NCBI RefSeq assembly: GCF_030272615.1
Contig: NC_081414.1
Span: 809,509,069 to 809,573,068, forward strand
Reading direction: 5' to 3'
Origin: Cryptomeria japonica
Lineage: Eukaryota > Streptophyta > Pinopsida > Cupressales > Cupressaceae
DNA: 64,000 nt
The notes under the pieces were generated by a model. That model saw nothing but the letters and a program-made list of their open reading frames with translations. It ran no database searches and was not told the origin of the DNA. Numbering within the stretch: position 1 is the stretch's first letter; each line of letters starts with the position of its first letter. Of this stretch, positions 36,272-48,843 are shown in pieces. Made by a program: the position numbers and the translations under genes.

Positions 36272-36855
36272 TCCTTCCTTCAACCTTCAAATGATGTCTG
36301 TGTGTATAGCTCTGCTTATTTTCGCATACACCTTACTGCAATCCTTTTTGCATTCACACACTTGTCTCACAAATGAGATCTTACATTTATACCATAACCT
36401 AAGACCAATTGAATAGGTCAGCTCACTAAAAGATATTACAATAAAATCAATTACAAATAAATCAATATCTGATGCATGATGTCGGCTCAATATATTTACA
36501 ATAATAATAAATCATCTCCATAACGTGACGTGCTGATCTAGAATAGATATACCTGTCGGTGCATATCTTGGACCTATTTGTCGGTAACAACAAATATGCA
36601 AACCCGAATAAACAAATAACCAAATCGTCAAAACCAAGTGATCGAATAATGTCTTCGACATAACCAAGTAGTCTCCAAGTCATTCCAAGTGCCGGTGAAC
36701 AATATAATTTGTCGGTGAACCAAATATTGATGATTGTGCATAAATCTCTGACTTATCGGTGAACATAACCAAAATCTCCAAGTGTTGATAAGTGTTGACA
36801 AGTGTTGACATCAATGACAAAACCATATCAACATATCCAAAATACCAACAAATTT

Positions 36856-38104
36856 ATCCTTAATCCTACCCCAGTTTCAACTTCCAATACATATTTCAGA
36901 TATCTATACATCATGTTTTGAGCCACCAAATTGGAATTGGTATTAAAACTTCGTTATAGATTACATTCCTAAAAAGTTAGGAAAAAGTTGTCAGGACCAG
37001 GTCGCCCCACACCTCTTGGGTCTATATTTTTTGCCTTGAATTCTAGGAGGATAATTGAACAATCCTATCATATTAAAATCTAGCTCCATGCAAAAATACA
37101 CTAAATCTAAGTCAGCCTAAAGGTGATTTTAATTTTGAAATCTATATATAAGGCATCCTCAATTTATTTTCAACATCTCATCTCATGCTAGCATTATCAT
37201 CCAATTTAAGAGCAATTATTCTTCTTTAGGAGAAAATCTAATTCAAGGAGCGACAAACTACATAAATTCATCTTTAGGTTATGTTTTAATTGTGATTTCA
37301 TGATGGATTTATGTGGTTTATCATGTTATTGTATCAACACATGGAGGATTTATCCAAAGAGCATTGCATCACCTATTGAAGGTATAATGACTTACATTCA
37401 AGCATTTTCAATTTTAAATCTAGCCTCATCCTCAAAAGGAAAGCTTTCCAATTCTACTTCAATTCCAATTATGGTTGATTTCGTACCCAGGGTTTGACCT
37501 AGACAAACCCCCAGCCACAACACCCTACCATTTCCCCTCTTGCAGGTGCAACTACAGGTACCCAGTGGAGCCAAAAAGATTAGAAAATAACTGAGATCAG
37601 AAACGAAGCAACTTGTCAAATTTCATCAAAAAGTGTGTAGACCAGGGCACTTTTGGCACCATGGTCCTCCTAGAATAGGTCCAAATTTGACTAAGAGTGT
37701 TTAGAGTGTCTCGGAGATCTAGTTTCGAACCCATGTTCAGAAATTATGTTGTTCGGACAAGGGTATACCTCAAGCACAATCATTACATCAATATCAGCTC
37801 AACTTTTAGGGAAAATAGCCCTTTTGGATTTCCTTTTAATTCCTATATATATTCTATAGTTTCCATTTCAATATCAGACAACATACTCAATCTAGGTTGC
37901 TTGTTCATGCATGTACTTTCTTATCATAGATCTAGCATTCAAATTACATCTTCAACTTGAACAAAATGGAATAGAATTAAATTTGAATTCAACCCTCTTC
38001 CTAATAGATTTGAGGTTGGATCTATTGATTCACTCTCCCTTTTAATGTAATTTGTGTGAAATAGGCCTAATTCCTAGCTTACCCAACTAAACTTGTGAAC
38101 CCTA
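36856..38104 (+). repeat. Continuation of the Ty3-type LTR begun at 32230
   Basis: Contains GTCAGGACCAGGTCGCCCCAC (about 36992) and GACCAGGGCAC...CACCATGGTCC (about 37640-37670), diverged counterparts of the GC island and dyad of the nested element's LTR. The right end is not sharp; I place it near 38100 by composition. No gene. Confidence 0.45.
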
Positions 38105-39210
38105 TTTTTCATCTATTATAGTTGACATGCTCAAATATTCTAAGTGGTTTGATGGCATGTAGTACTCCTTAAAGTTACCTCCAAAGTGTTTTACTACTCC
38201 TTGGTTAAGAGCAATGAAGTGACTTGCCACCTTAATGTTTGTTGTTGATTGAGCCTCGCCCCATGCCAATGGTCTAAAGCCCTTAGTCATACATGGTCTT
38301 GTGTACAGGAATCAAAAAATTATGCTTAAAATGATTATTATTATTAAAAATGTTTCATTTTTCTCATTATAATGCTAATCTCTATCCATTGTGTAGAGTT
38401 CCTGAATATTACAAGCATATTTTCTTTAATTAATTATTTCTTTGCTAAAGAAGTTTGGTCCATATTCCTTTCTAGATTAGAGTCTTGGGCTTCTGATAAG
38501 AAAAGAACCATTGTATGCTTGAAATCTTGTGTGGCAGATCAAAGGTCTTGACAAAGTGTATAACCTTTTTTTGGCTAGTTTTATCTGTGGAAATTCTTTG
38601 GCTTTTGTGGAAATATAGAAATAAAGATTGGTTTCAAGGCCAAAGGAGGAAGGTTACTAAGTCTTCCAGAAGACTGCATGTTTCTATTACCCTTGAAATG
38701 TCTAGAGAAAGGTTTGAAGATCTCAAGGATCTTGGATATCCAGTTGTCAACAACTCAAGTATTAAATATGCTAGTCACTGGTCTGACTCAAGGAAAGGCA
38801 ATGAAGACTCTTTAAAATTTTATTTGGAATTTCAAAAACTATATAACAAGTATAAGGACACTTTTATGGAATACTTTGGTCTCCATGTTATGCAAAAAGA
38901 TAGTGCTCCAGTTGAGGATGAATTTATGCTTGTGACTATGAGAGCCTATCGATCCTCTATGAATAGAAAATGGTCTGGTCGCCTTTAGTGAGAATCTTAT
39001 TTGAAATATCTGTATATATCTTTTACTCCAGTATATATGAAGTGGGGAAGCATGTTGAAACAGTGACTCAGCATTTTAACAGTGGGCTTCAACACATAGA
39101 CACTCTTATCAAGATATTTCTAGCTATGTTCCTCCTTTATGATGGATTGTTTGGGTCACTTTTAATGAGTGTTTTTGCTTGCATGCCTCTGCAATAGTTG
39201 TCCCATTTAT
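38105..39210 (+). pseudogene. Possible LINE ORF2 C-terminal relic
   Basis: The ORF 38515-38988 contains ILWLLWKYRNKDWFQGQRRK, resembling the C-terminal region of plant LINE ORF2 proteins after the zinc-binding RVT domain (the 'LW.LWK.RN...F' pattern). The remainder (LEMSRERFEDLKDLGYPVVN... to 38988) matches nothing I know. No poly(A) tail or target-site duplication was found. It could instead be part of another gene. Confidence 0.3.
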
Positions 39211-41756
39211 GTGTAGTGAGGATTTATGTTAGAGGAGGATGATATATTTCTGTCTCTATGACTTTTTTGTCAATGGTATGCTACAACTGCAAGCTATGTA
39301 GGGAAACTATGATTGATCAAATTGAAAGTGTCCCTCTATAGTTGAGTTTGATCTGAAATTCTTTAGTTTACTGTGCCTAAAAAAGACTAGCAAAATTAGT
39401 CTCATGTCAGGCTATGGTATTGTCAATCAGTTGACATGTTATGTCTTCCTTTCATTAGCTTCGATATCTTTTGATCTTCTATTTTATTGCTTATGGGTCA
39501 ATATCCCTGATTCTATGACAATATTATACTTCATCACCTTTTTTATTAGTAATATATTATCAATTCAAAAAATAAAATCTATAGTTTTAATTTTTTTTTA
39601 ATATAGATCAATTATATTTTGATTTAATTAGATGACTTGTGATTTTTATTATAAAAGCGTAATTATATTAATAATAATAATATAGTCTTAATAAAGTTTT
39701 AATATGTCTTTGGACATGTAGTGTCGTGGTGAAAACACTTCGTTGGTGAAAAAAATAGTCTTAATATAAAATATAATAGTAATAATTTGATACTATTTTT
39801 ATTTTTCTTTTTGTAACAATTTTTTTAAGTAAAATAATGAACAAATATGATATCTTTTGGCATACTTTAGCTACAAATATAATAAGTATGTTAGTTTATT
39901 TTTATTATTATTTATTTTTTTAAGTAAAATAATGAACAAATATGATATCTTTTGGCATACTTTAGCTACAAATATAATAAGTATATTAGTTTATTTTTAT
40001 TATTATTTATTTTCTTTAATGACTCTCAATTTATTTAATTATTTTTTAAGTTATGAACTGATTTATTATGAAGTCGTTGCTTGGTCTCTTCTTTTTTTAA
40101 CTGAAAATAGTGTTCTCTTAACAGTCCAAACAAACAGCTTGTTCACCTCACCTTGTGTCTGGTTGTTATGATTGTATTAGATTTTTATAGTTATGTTTCA
40201 AATTGGATTGGATAATAGAAGATGAAATTTATTAAAAATTAAAATCATATATATATATATATATAAAAAATTAATAAACACATTAAAAAATATAAAGAAA
40301 TATTTTCACAAGAAGTCAAAGAAGGCTAAGAATATCATAATAAGACAAGGATATGCACGTGTTTTTTTTTTCAACTGAAAATATGGTGGATCGCATCAAT
40401 GTCTTTGCCAATCCCCTTTAGTGTAGTTTTTGTTTGATTCTTGCAGCGTTCAAATTAAGTATTATTAAAATGAGTTATAGAGAAAAAGCGTCATCCATGT
40501 CTTTGGAAATTCGTTGGTAGGTCCCATCTTAATCCGTTGGTGAGTCCCATGCATTATTATAATAATAATAATACAGAATCATTGGAAATTATTATTTTAA
40601 TGATATATTAAAGACAAAGGTCTGAGTATTCATTCCCTCATTCGACACAATTATCTCTACATTAATTGAAACAAGCTATAAATTTCCCGAAAAAAAGATT
40701 TGAAGTGCCAAAAGGGAATTTCGCTAGCAATCCAATGTGATTTAGGGAACATGAGTTCACTTATTTTTTTGTACCAAGCATGACATTGGATTAACTCATT
40801 ATTTTCCTTATCACCCCTAAGAAAATGGACAAGCCAAGTCCACTAACAAAAATCTCGTGAAAGGAATGAACATGAAAAAGGTGGGATGATAGGCTTAGAA
40901 TGTCATTTGGAATAATACATTTCATTATTATCTTTATAATAACTTTTGAATTATAATTCAGAGTTATAATTTCTTATGTGTTTTGGAAGTAGAAGAGTAA
41001 AATCTAAGTAGGGTTGTTCTCAAAATTTAGCAGATTGATTTCAAAAGCAAAAAAATTATCCTACACGAGCATAGTTTTAACAGTCACAATATTACATTTC
41101 GAATTAAAATTATATCCAACTCCTACCCATTCATTTCCCACATACAACTAATTAAACAAATGTTTGTACAATTTACTATTATGTACTTGTATTTAGAGGC
41201 ATTCATTTGTGTTCACTTGACACATAGCATAATCATTTGATATCATTTACATTCAAGGAGAAAATCATACCAAGAACTTCCCTTGGTATGCTAAAATCAA
41301 TCTCAAATTATATATTCATACTAAATCATTTATATGATTGATTCTTGTTTAAATTGAACATTTGGTAAGGCCACAAAACTAGTCACTTTTAAAAGGTTAA
41401 CCTAAGAGAACTTGTCTCTTAGTGATCTACCAACCTTCTAAAGGTTTTAATATGTATTAATAATCTTTGGAGTAGAACAAAGTATAGTAGATTCAATGAA
41501 TTAGGAAACAAGAGCTTTAAATTAATTGGATCATATATGTGTGGAAGTATTCTAAAGGCACAAGGTAGAGGTCTTGTACCAAATTTGAGACAACAAAAAC
41601 ATGAGATCGATACCATTACAAGACTAAAGACAAACATTTTTTTTAATCCTCATAAAAGTCTTGTATCATTAGCCATTGAGGTAAGTACCTTTTTCCTTTG
41701 CATTTAATTTACACAACTAACATTCAACTATTCAATTTTCTCATATTTATGGTCAT
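39211..41756. other. AT-rich intergenic region
   Basis: No gene is supported. A tandem duplication with a 95-bp period lies at about 39826-40015 (TAAGTAAAATAATGAACAAA...). A (TA)n run is at about 40248-40264. The rest is A/T-rich with short chance frames. Confidence 0.55.
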
Positions 41757-41772
41757 AACATATTTATCTAAA

Positions 41773-43286
41773 CAAACAATATGGCTCTCCCACCTCCCTC
41801 TTTTTGAACGCCCCTGATTCTGTTGCAAATGTCTGGGGCTCTGCTTTCCCCCCCTTCCTTGTGCAGGGTCCTCGGCTCCTACGATCCATGCTACTGTTGT
41901 TTGGTCGGTGACCCCTTTGGCGGTTGTTGATGCACCCACTCACCCCCCCCCCCCCTTCAGTTCCCCGATTGTGGATCCTGAGGTTGCCAGCTCTCTGGCT
42001 TTTGGGGAAATGACCTTGCCGCTTGTTGTTGATGTTGTTGGTCCTTTTCCCAAGCCTACTAGTAAGCGTAGCTTTTCTCGTGTGGCCAGATCTTCCGCCC
42101 AACCCTCTAATTAGGGGGTTCGTCCTCTCCCTTGTGTGAAATCTTCTCCTGTGGTGGTTTGTGGACAGGATGTTGTGGACAACATTGGGTTTTACCAGCG
42201 TTGTGCTTTGGTGTGCAAATTCTCTGGGCTCTGGCCTTCCCTATTGAACCTTCACAGCTGGGTAAGTGACTCCTGGTGGCCTTTGGTTGCTCTCAATATC
42301 GATCTTTTTCCCTGTGCTAAAGGATTTTTTGTTGCTTCCTTCACTTCTTCTGCTGATAGGGATTTGATTTTGAGCAAGCTATGGGATTGAGGAGTGCACT
42401 CCCTCTCCATCAAGCATTGGACAACCTCTTTCAACCCTCTCACTGAACCACTTAATGTGAGTCCAATTTGGGTTCATCTCATCAATCTCCCTCTTCATTT
42501 CTGGGAGCACTCTTGCTATGAGGCGATCAATAACTCTATTGGTCGTTTCTTGAAGGTTGATGATGTTGTGTCCTCAATGGAACACACTAGCTTTGTCTGC
42601 ATTCTTGTTGATTTCGACATCTTTGCTCCTCTCCTGGGTGATGTGGTTCTTATGGTGGGGGATAGGTCTTGGTCACAACTGCTGGATTTTGAAGGCCTCC
42701 CCTTTCACTTAGAAGATGCTTCACTACTGGCCATCTTGCTTCGGGTTGCTCTTCTCCACAACACAAAGGGGTTTCTACCTGGTGGAAGAATGCTACTGCT
42801 GACCACTTAACAGTTATTGCTACGGATTTTGCGTTTGCTAGCTCCTCCCATGAGGATGATGTTGTGCCCCCCACTTCTGCTTCTCCTATCATATAGCCCT
42901 CCTTGTTGTTGGATTTTCTTTTTCTACTATTGTTTTGTCACAACATGTTGCTATTGTTGTTCTGCAGCCCCCTATGGCCCTCTTCTAGCCTTTTGTTGTC
43001 ATCGGTGTTGTTGATCCTGAGGGGGCCCTTCTGGTGGATCTTAGCATTGCCTGGTCTGTGGTTGCTCCCAGGCATAAGGGGAAATCTTCTCCCCTGCCCC
43101 ATACCCCCCTCGTGGGGGTTTCGGTGGCCCATCCCCCCCTTGAGTGGGGTCTGTTCCCTGGTTGGTTAGGTTCCTGTGTTTGTTCATTTCTGTCTTTGGG
43201 TTGTGGTTCTCTTCCAACATCATCTATCTTGATGTTTCTTTTTGTTAAGGGTCAGCGCCCTAGTTAATGCTTCTTTTTTAATCAAA
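41773..43286 (+). mobile_element. Non-LTR element, ORF1 only (DUF4283-like), 1.5 kb
   Basis: A perfect 16-bp target-site duplication AACATATTTATCTAAA lies at 41757-41772 and 43287-43302. The 3' end reads TTTTTTAATCAAAAA. Coding fragments run in order through 41908-42810: SIKHWTTSFNPLTEPLNVSPIWVHLINLPLHFWEHSCYEA is typical of the DUF4283/zinc-knuckle ORF1 protein of plant L1-type LINEs, preceded by GFFVASFTS. Frames are broken (stops at about 42112 and 42388), and no endonuclease or RT follows. It looks like a 'half-LINE' copy rather than a simple 5' truncation, because it is the ORF1 half, not the 3' half, that remains. Confidence 0.85.
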
Positions 43287-43416
43287 AACATATTTATCTA
43301 AATTAATCTCTTTATTTATTTCTTACACTAATTAATTAGTCGATGTATTAGGGGAAGCATGTTTTCCTTTACAATATATTACTTCAAAAAAAATTAAAAT
43401 GCAACCTAAAAATGTT

Positions 43417-44086
43417 TTGATTAATAAAAAGTGGGATAGGCCCATACCATTACAAGACATTACATAACTGCAAAAAGGCGCCACCTATGGCGCATGAGAA
43501 GTGCACACCTAGCAAAAAGATAGACCCAACAAACAAAAAATGGTCGAAAACCACTAACATAAACTAAACCATAGACAAAGCCAGGAACAAAAAACACAAC
43601 AAAACCAACGAAATGGCAAAGGCACAAAGAGATGGCCTACTAGGTGGAGGCATTGCTTTCCTGCCAATCCTTACATAAACTAAGGACTTTATCAAAGAAG
43701 GAAATTTTCTTGTTAGTATGCTTAGCAGAATCAAGGGTACCAGAATTCAGAGCGTCCTCGATCATGGAAATGAAGGGCTCCACCAACATAGAAGGGGACA
43801 AAACATGTCACTTGTGTTTGGCTCTCCTTCAATTGATTTCATCTTGTATAACTTTGAGAGAAGCCGAGTTTTTCATGACCATTTTCTGGCTTCATTTATC
43901 CCTTTCCTCAATTTCTCCCTTCAAGATCTCCTAATTCTCCTTCAGTTCCTGAACAATTTTGTTCTCATTTTTCTATGTCACCTTTTGTGAGAGCTCTTTT
44001 AATCTCCTCTCAACTTCCTCCCAGTTCTCTAGCTTCCGAGTCATATTACTTGTGGCTTCCCAAACACATTCATCCTTGATATCCAT
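43417..44086 (-). mobile_element. Short non-LTR insertion, minus strand, 670 bp
   Basis: A perfect 14-bp duplication AACCTAAAAATGTT lies at 43403-43416 and 44087-44100. The A-rich end (minus strand ...TTTTTATTAATCAAA) adjoins the left copy and resembles the 3' end of the element at 41773-43286. On the minus strand short frames read DECVWEATSNMTRKLENWEE..., helical and charged, but no known domain. Confidence 0.8.
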
Positions 44087-44100
44087 AACCTAAAAATGTT

Positions 44101-44261
44101 ATTTATATCAAATTCTTAAGTATAAATTTTCATAATGTAATAATTATTTTTAAAAAAAATCAATTCTAAGAATTTCAAGAGACAACTTAGAAGTAACTTT
44201 TTTATCAAAATTTGAAATAAGTATTTCCACAACGTAATTATTATTCTTTATAATTTTTAGT
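44101..44261. other. AT-rich spacer
   Basis: Host sequence between two insertions; nothing recognised. Confidence 0.4.
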
Positions 44262-44274
44262 AACGTTAGAACAA

Positions 44275-45953
44275 ATCCATTATGTTGCATCAACGTAAAC
44301 TTTTTTAATACAAGTGATTTGAAAGGCGTCAACGGCTCTCTCTCCCGCCTTTGCGTCTACGACCTCCCTCTCGGCGCTCCCTACTGGCGATGGCCCTTCT
44401 CTGCCTGTCATTCCCCCTGCTTCACGTGTGTGGGATGCTAGCATTGTTCGGCCCTCGTCATCCGTCGTTCCTGTGGGGGATTTGGGGGTTAAGGGTTCCT
44501 CCTGTCCCTGTTTGCAAGGTGTGCAGCCTTCCGATTTGGGGCAGAGTGAGTCTCGGAGGTCTCGGCCTGGAAGACGGATTTTTGGTGAGTTCATCCCTAT
44601 TTCTAATGCCATCTCAGTTAATCTGAAAGATGATACGACAGAGGAGATTTCTTATAATGCGTCTATTCTCTCTTTAAATGGTGTGATCTGTCAGTTTAGG
44701 GGTTTTGGCCTTCTCTCCCTCAATTGCACACCTGGATCTCTCATCAATGGGAGCCTCTTATTACTGGTAAAGTCCATATTTTCTCCATGGCTAAGGGGTT
44801 TTTTGTTGCTAAGTTTGATAATGCTCCGGATAGAAACAAAATCTTATGTGATAATTTTTTTAGCTGAGAGGATAAATTTATGTTAATGATCAAGCCTGGC
44901 ACCCTGATTTCAACCCTTCTACTTAAATGTTCAATAAGATTCCAACTTGGGTTAGGCTCCCTAATCTCCCACTGTATTTATGGAATGATTCTCTTTTAGA
45001 GGAAGTGGGTAACGCCTTGGGAGATTTCTTGACGATAGATGATGAATCCTTTGATATCTTCCACTCCACATTTGCTCGCATATTGGTTGATTTGAATGTT
45101 TCAAAAGGGTTGTCTGCTGATATTTTACTTAGATCTTCTAAGGGTTTTTGAATCCAAGCCTTAGACTATGAAGGGATTCCCTTCTGTTGTAGAAAATGCT
45201 TCAAAACTGGTCATGCGGAAAAGCATTTTGGTTTTGAGAAAAAGGCATCGACAACCACATGGTGGAATGGCGCTTCTCATCAACATTATACGGTTATGAA
45301 GAAATTTGAACAACCCAGGAGTTTTTCAGATGTGGTTGCTACGGAATCACAGGATCTTAGGGCATCCCCTGTTGGGGTTGTTGAAACTGTGCAAGAGTCT
45401 CCAGCGGAATCCTCTATTGTGAGAGTGAATGGGCCTCAAGATGCTATTTCTGGGGATAATGCTTTGGCCATTAATTCTGGTGCCCTTTCTTGTAAAGCCA
45501 ATCTAGCAGGGATTTCTAATTCTGGTGGCCTTTCTGATAAAGCCAAGCCAATAGGGATGTCTGAGGCTATGGTTGTTGGCTTTCTCTCACAGAATTATGA
45601 TGCACTAGGGTGGCATGACATGGCAGCGCAAGTGGAAGACAGTTGGATTTCTGTCAAGGGCAAGAAAGCTAAGTTCTCTAAGCCCTCTTTTGACATAACT
45701 CTCCGCTCCCACAAGAGTAGCTCGAAATATAAATCATGATGGTTCTTGTTCGGGGGCTAGTTTTTTGCTGCTGCAAGCTGTTCTTTTTGCAGCATTGTGT
45801 GAATGGCTGGAAGTTGTTCTTTTTGCATCTTTTTTCCTTCGTAGTTTGTACTTTCAAGCTGGACAACTTTTTGATTGTGGATTTCAAATCCTTTCAAAAT
45901 CTTATTGTAAAGGGTTTCGGGTCCCTTCAAAACTTGATTTTCCCTTAATAAAA
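44275..45953 (+). mobile_element. Second ORF1-only non-LTR element, about 1.7 kb
   Basis: A 13-bp duplication with one mismatch, AAC(G/A)TTAGAACAA, lies at 44262-44274 and 45954-45966. The 3' end is CCCTTAATAAA. Coding pieces: 44935-45150 (PTWVRLPNLPLYLWNDSLLEEV, the DUF4283-type segment), then after a stop a zinc knuckle CCRKCFKTGHAEKHF (about 45187-45231), then a Ser/Ala-rich tail in 45296-45739. This is the same ORF1 architecture as 41773-43286, again without ORF2. The exact 5' end is uncertain. Confidence 0.8.
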
Positions 45954-45966
45954 AACATTAGAACAA

Positions 45967-46793
45967 TTCCCTAAAATGTCAAAACTCACTGCATCTAGTT
46001 GGCTAAATCACTTGCACATCTATAAACAACTAAAATTCTCATTGATTTTATTAAAGTCATATATTACCCCACAAAATTACAAGTAATATAAAATCTTTTA
46101 ATCTTTCAATTTATTTTATTTACATAAATTATTCCACATATTTTCTAGTAGAGTATGTCTTTGGTCTAGAGAATCTGGTTTTTTTTTCATATTCTTAAAG
46201 AATGGAATAGAGTAGACAATCTTGACTAGGTCTTTGGTCTTTAGAATGTGTTACTTTTTGTCATATTCCTAAAGAATAGAAAAGAGTAGCTTGTCCAGAG
46301 AATAGAATAGACTGCCACAAATGAACATCTGATGGAATGAATGTTATAGAAAGAGACAAATCTGATGGAATGAATGTTATAAAAAGAGACAAATAACTGC
46401 AATATAGATATTTTTTCTCTATAAAATATAATTTCATTCCTGGGCAAAGGTATCTTGTAACAAAGAAAAATGATACAATTTAAATTATATTGAGCAATCA
46501 CAGCTACGAATGGTTTAAGGGCGGCTATTTTAAGATGTGACATTCTTCCTAGTTTAACAGCTGGAAGAATGGTATCCGGGACGTTATTTTTTAAGTTGTG
46601 TAAGCTCGAGGGTTGACAGAAAAATGGAGTTGGTGGGCTTGGACAATACCAGTGAGCTTTATTAACAGTACAACAGCATATAATATAATGCTCCTCACGC
46701 TCTCCATAGCCTTTATAATGTCACCAAATGTCATTCATGGTGATTCAAAACATTGCAAATTAAGCATTCAAGAACAAGAATAATTATTTGGAT
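45967..46793 (+). promoter_or_regulatory. Upstream region of the complete MLO locus
   Basis: 46145-46300 contains repeated GTCTTTGGTCT...GAATAGAGTAG motifs, also found at 2090-2230. A 36-bp unit, TCTGATGGAATGAATGTTATA, occurs twice in tandem at about 46328-46396. A TATA-like CATATAATATAATG lies at about 46677-46690, roughly 105 bp before the ATG. No other gene is seen. Confidence 0.5.
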
Positions 46794-47805
46794 ATGGCGG
46801 GAGGGGGCAATGCAGATTCTCGGTCCTTAGAACAAACGCCCACCTGGGCTGTGGCCATTGTTTGCTTCGACTTTGTAATCATTTCTATGCTAATCGAGCA
46901 AGCTATTCAATTCCTTTCCAAGGTAGGTTTTTTTCTGTATTTCCACATCTTACATGCAATTCTGTTGAATGTTCAGTTTTTACTTATACAGATTGAATTG
47001 GAATACTGGTTTTGTGTGTGTTTGGAATGCAGTGGCTCAAGAAACGCCGAAAGAAAGCTCTGAGCAAAGCACTGGAAAAGATCAAAGCAGGTGAGAAATT
47101 TGATGTTGTCATAGTCAATCTCAGCAAGTTACTTAGATAAAGAGATTTATATTGATTTTTCTGATGATTATGCAGAATTGATGGTTCTGGGATTTATCTC
47201 GCTGATGCTCACTGTTGGACAGAAGCCAGTTTCAGAGATTTGTGTATCTAAGAGCTTAGGAGAGACTTTGCTCCCCTGTTCAAAGGAGGAAGCCTTAGCA
47301 GACCATGTTTCTGATCAGATTGAAAAGATTTCATTAATTGGGCAGCATCATCGTAAGCTCCTCCTGTTATCAGCTTCTGAAACACCATTAAGGCGTAGCT
47401 TGGCCACAGAGGAGACTGTGACTGGTCTCTGTGCTAAAAAAGTAAGTATTTATGCTTAGTATTCATAGTATTTGTAGTAGAAATAGATTTAAGTGCTTAT
47501 CGGCCTGTGTTATTTTGATACAGGGGAAGGTCCCTCTGATATCACAAGATGGACTCCACCAACTGCACCTCTTCATTTTCGTATTGGCCATTTCTCATGT
47601 CTTGTCTTGCATTGTAATCATGACACTCGGACGGCCAAATGTATGGTTTGTTAAATCTTCTTCCTGCTATTGTTTTATGCAAAAGAAATGTATATAAGAT
47701 GTAAAGTAGAGAGGATTAATTAGAAGGCTATGTGATGTGTGCAGGTGAATAAATGGAAAGCATGGAAGGAAGAGACTAGAACGTTGGATTGTGAAGTTTC
47801 AATTG

Positions 47806-48843
47806 GTCAGTTGTCATATGTTATGTTTTTGGATTAATTGTGTGTATTTTATTTGTATCAATGTTTCGGATTATGAATAAAAAAACTGTTGAAAACAATA
47901 GATAAATTATTAGGTAGGAAAGGGAAGAATCCCTACACTTTTTAAAGACGCTAGATCTGCAATTTGCTTTGACAGTTTGATTTTCATCAGTTTAATGTCT
48001 CTGGTAAGATGTTTCATTTCATTTATTTCCAACAGACTGGAGGCTTCGCTGCACCTGCTAAAACTAATTCTAAATCTAATGACAGTTGTTATTGTTATGG
48101 AGTTATGTTCTTTTGGAGCTGTTCTGTTAGTCTTTTGTATTGTTCATTTCTAATGACAGTTGTTTGTCTGTCCTTTATTTTGTAAATTTTCTTCAATGTT
48201 CTCTCAATAAAAGAGAAAATGTCATACATGATTTTTCAAACCACTCCAATTTGTTAACCTAGAATTAATTATGAGAAAATGTCATACATGATTTTTCAAA
48301 CCACTCCAATTTGTTAATCTAGAATTAATTATTTTTAAGCACAAAGTTTTTTGGTATGATAATTAATAAAATATTTTAACTTTTTATTAAAGACATAATA
48401 CATTGGAAGTCCATAATGTTAGCATTTCTGATTAGACTATCATGACCCATCATCTCAATGAATAAGCAAGAGAAAAGAATTGATTTAATCTTTAAATTCA
48501 TTTTTAAATTTTTATATTAATTTATTTGATTAAAATTTTATGAAGTACATTTAATTATAGATAAAAGAAAATAAAATTTCTTCTTCTTTTGTTTATTTAG
48601 AAATTCATTTGAAAGTTATTTGATAATTTATTAGAAATTTTGAGATTCTTTAAAATTTGAAAGAACTTTTTATAATAATACTTTTTTTTCATATATTTTT
48701 ATTTTCATGAAAAAATGAAATAAAAAATTAATAGTCTATTTGTAGAAAAAAAGTTGAAGTTAAAATTAAAAAAAAAATGATGTGTAGCTATAAATCATTC
48801 TTGGATTTGGAAGGTGAACAAATGTGTAATTGTTGTGTTGTAG
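47806..48843. other. MLO intron 5 with a 60-bp tandem duplication
   Basis: The longest intron but one. A 60-bp unit (AGAAAATGTCATACATGA...) is duplicated at about 48212-48331 with one substitution. The rest is A/T-rich. The acceptor TTGTTGTGTTGTAG (48843) is pyrimidine-poor for a branch-proximal tract. Confidence 0.75.

Larger units (their letters stand above)
32447..36850 (-). mobile_element. Solo LTR (about 1.07 kb) interrupted by a short LTR element
   Basis: On the minus strand it starts TGTTGGTATTTTGG (36850) and ends ...CTCTGGGACCTAACA (32447). The 5-bp target-site duplication AATTT lies at 32442-32446 and 36851-36855. Removing the inserted element leaves 496 + 574 bp. The middle contains the Copia-type GGGAAAAACCACGATGGG word seen at about 29067. 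No internal domain or second LTR remains, so it is a solo LTR made by recombination. It sits inside the LTR that starts at 32230. Confidence 0.85.

Noticed and set aside
42650-43267. Gly/Arg-rich and Pro-rich frames on both strands
   Set aside because: Shadows of the decayed ORF1 and the C-rich 3' region of the non-LTR element.
46788-46793. MLO start two codons upstream (TTG GAT)
   Set aside because: TTG is not a normal nuclear start; MAGGG from the ATG at 46794 fits the family N-terminus.
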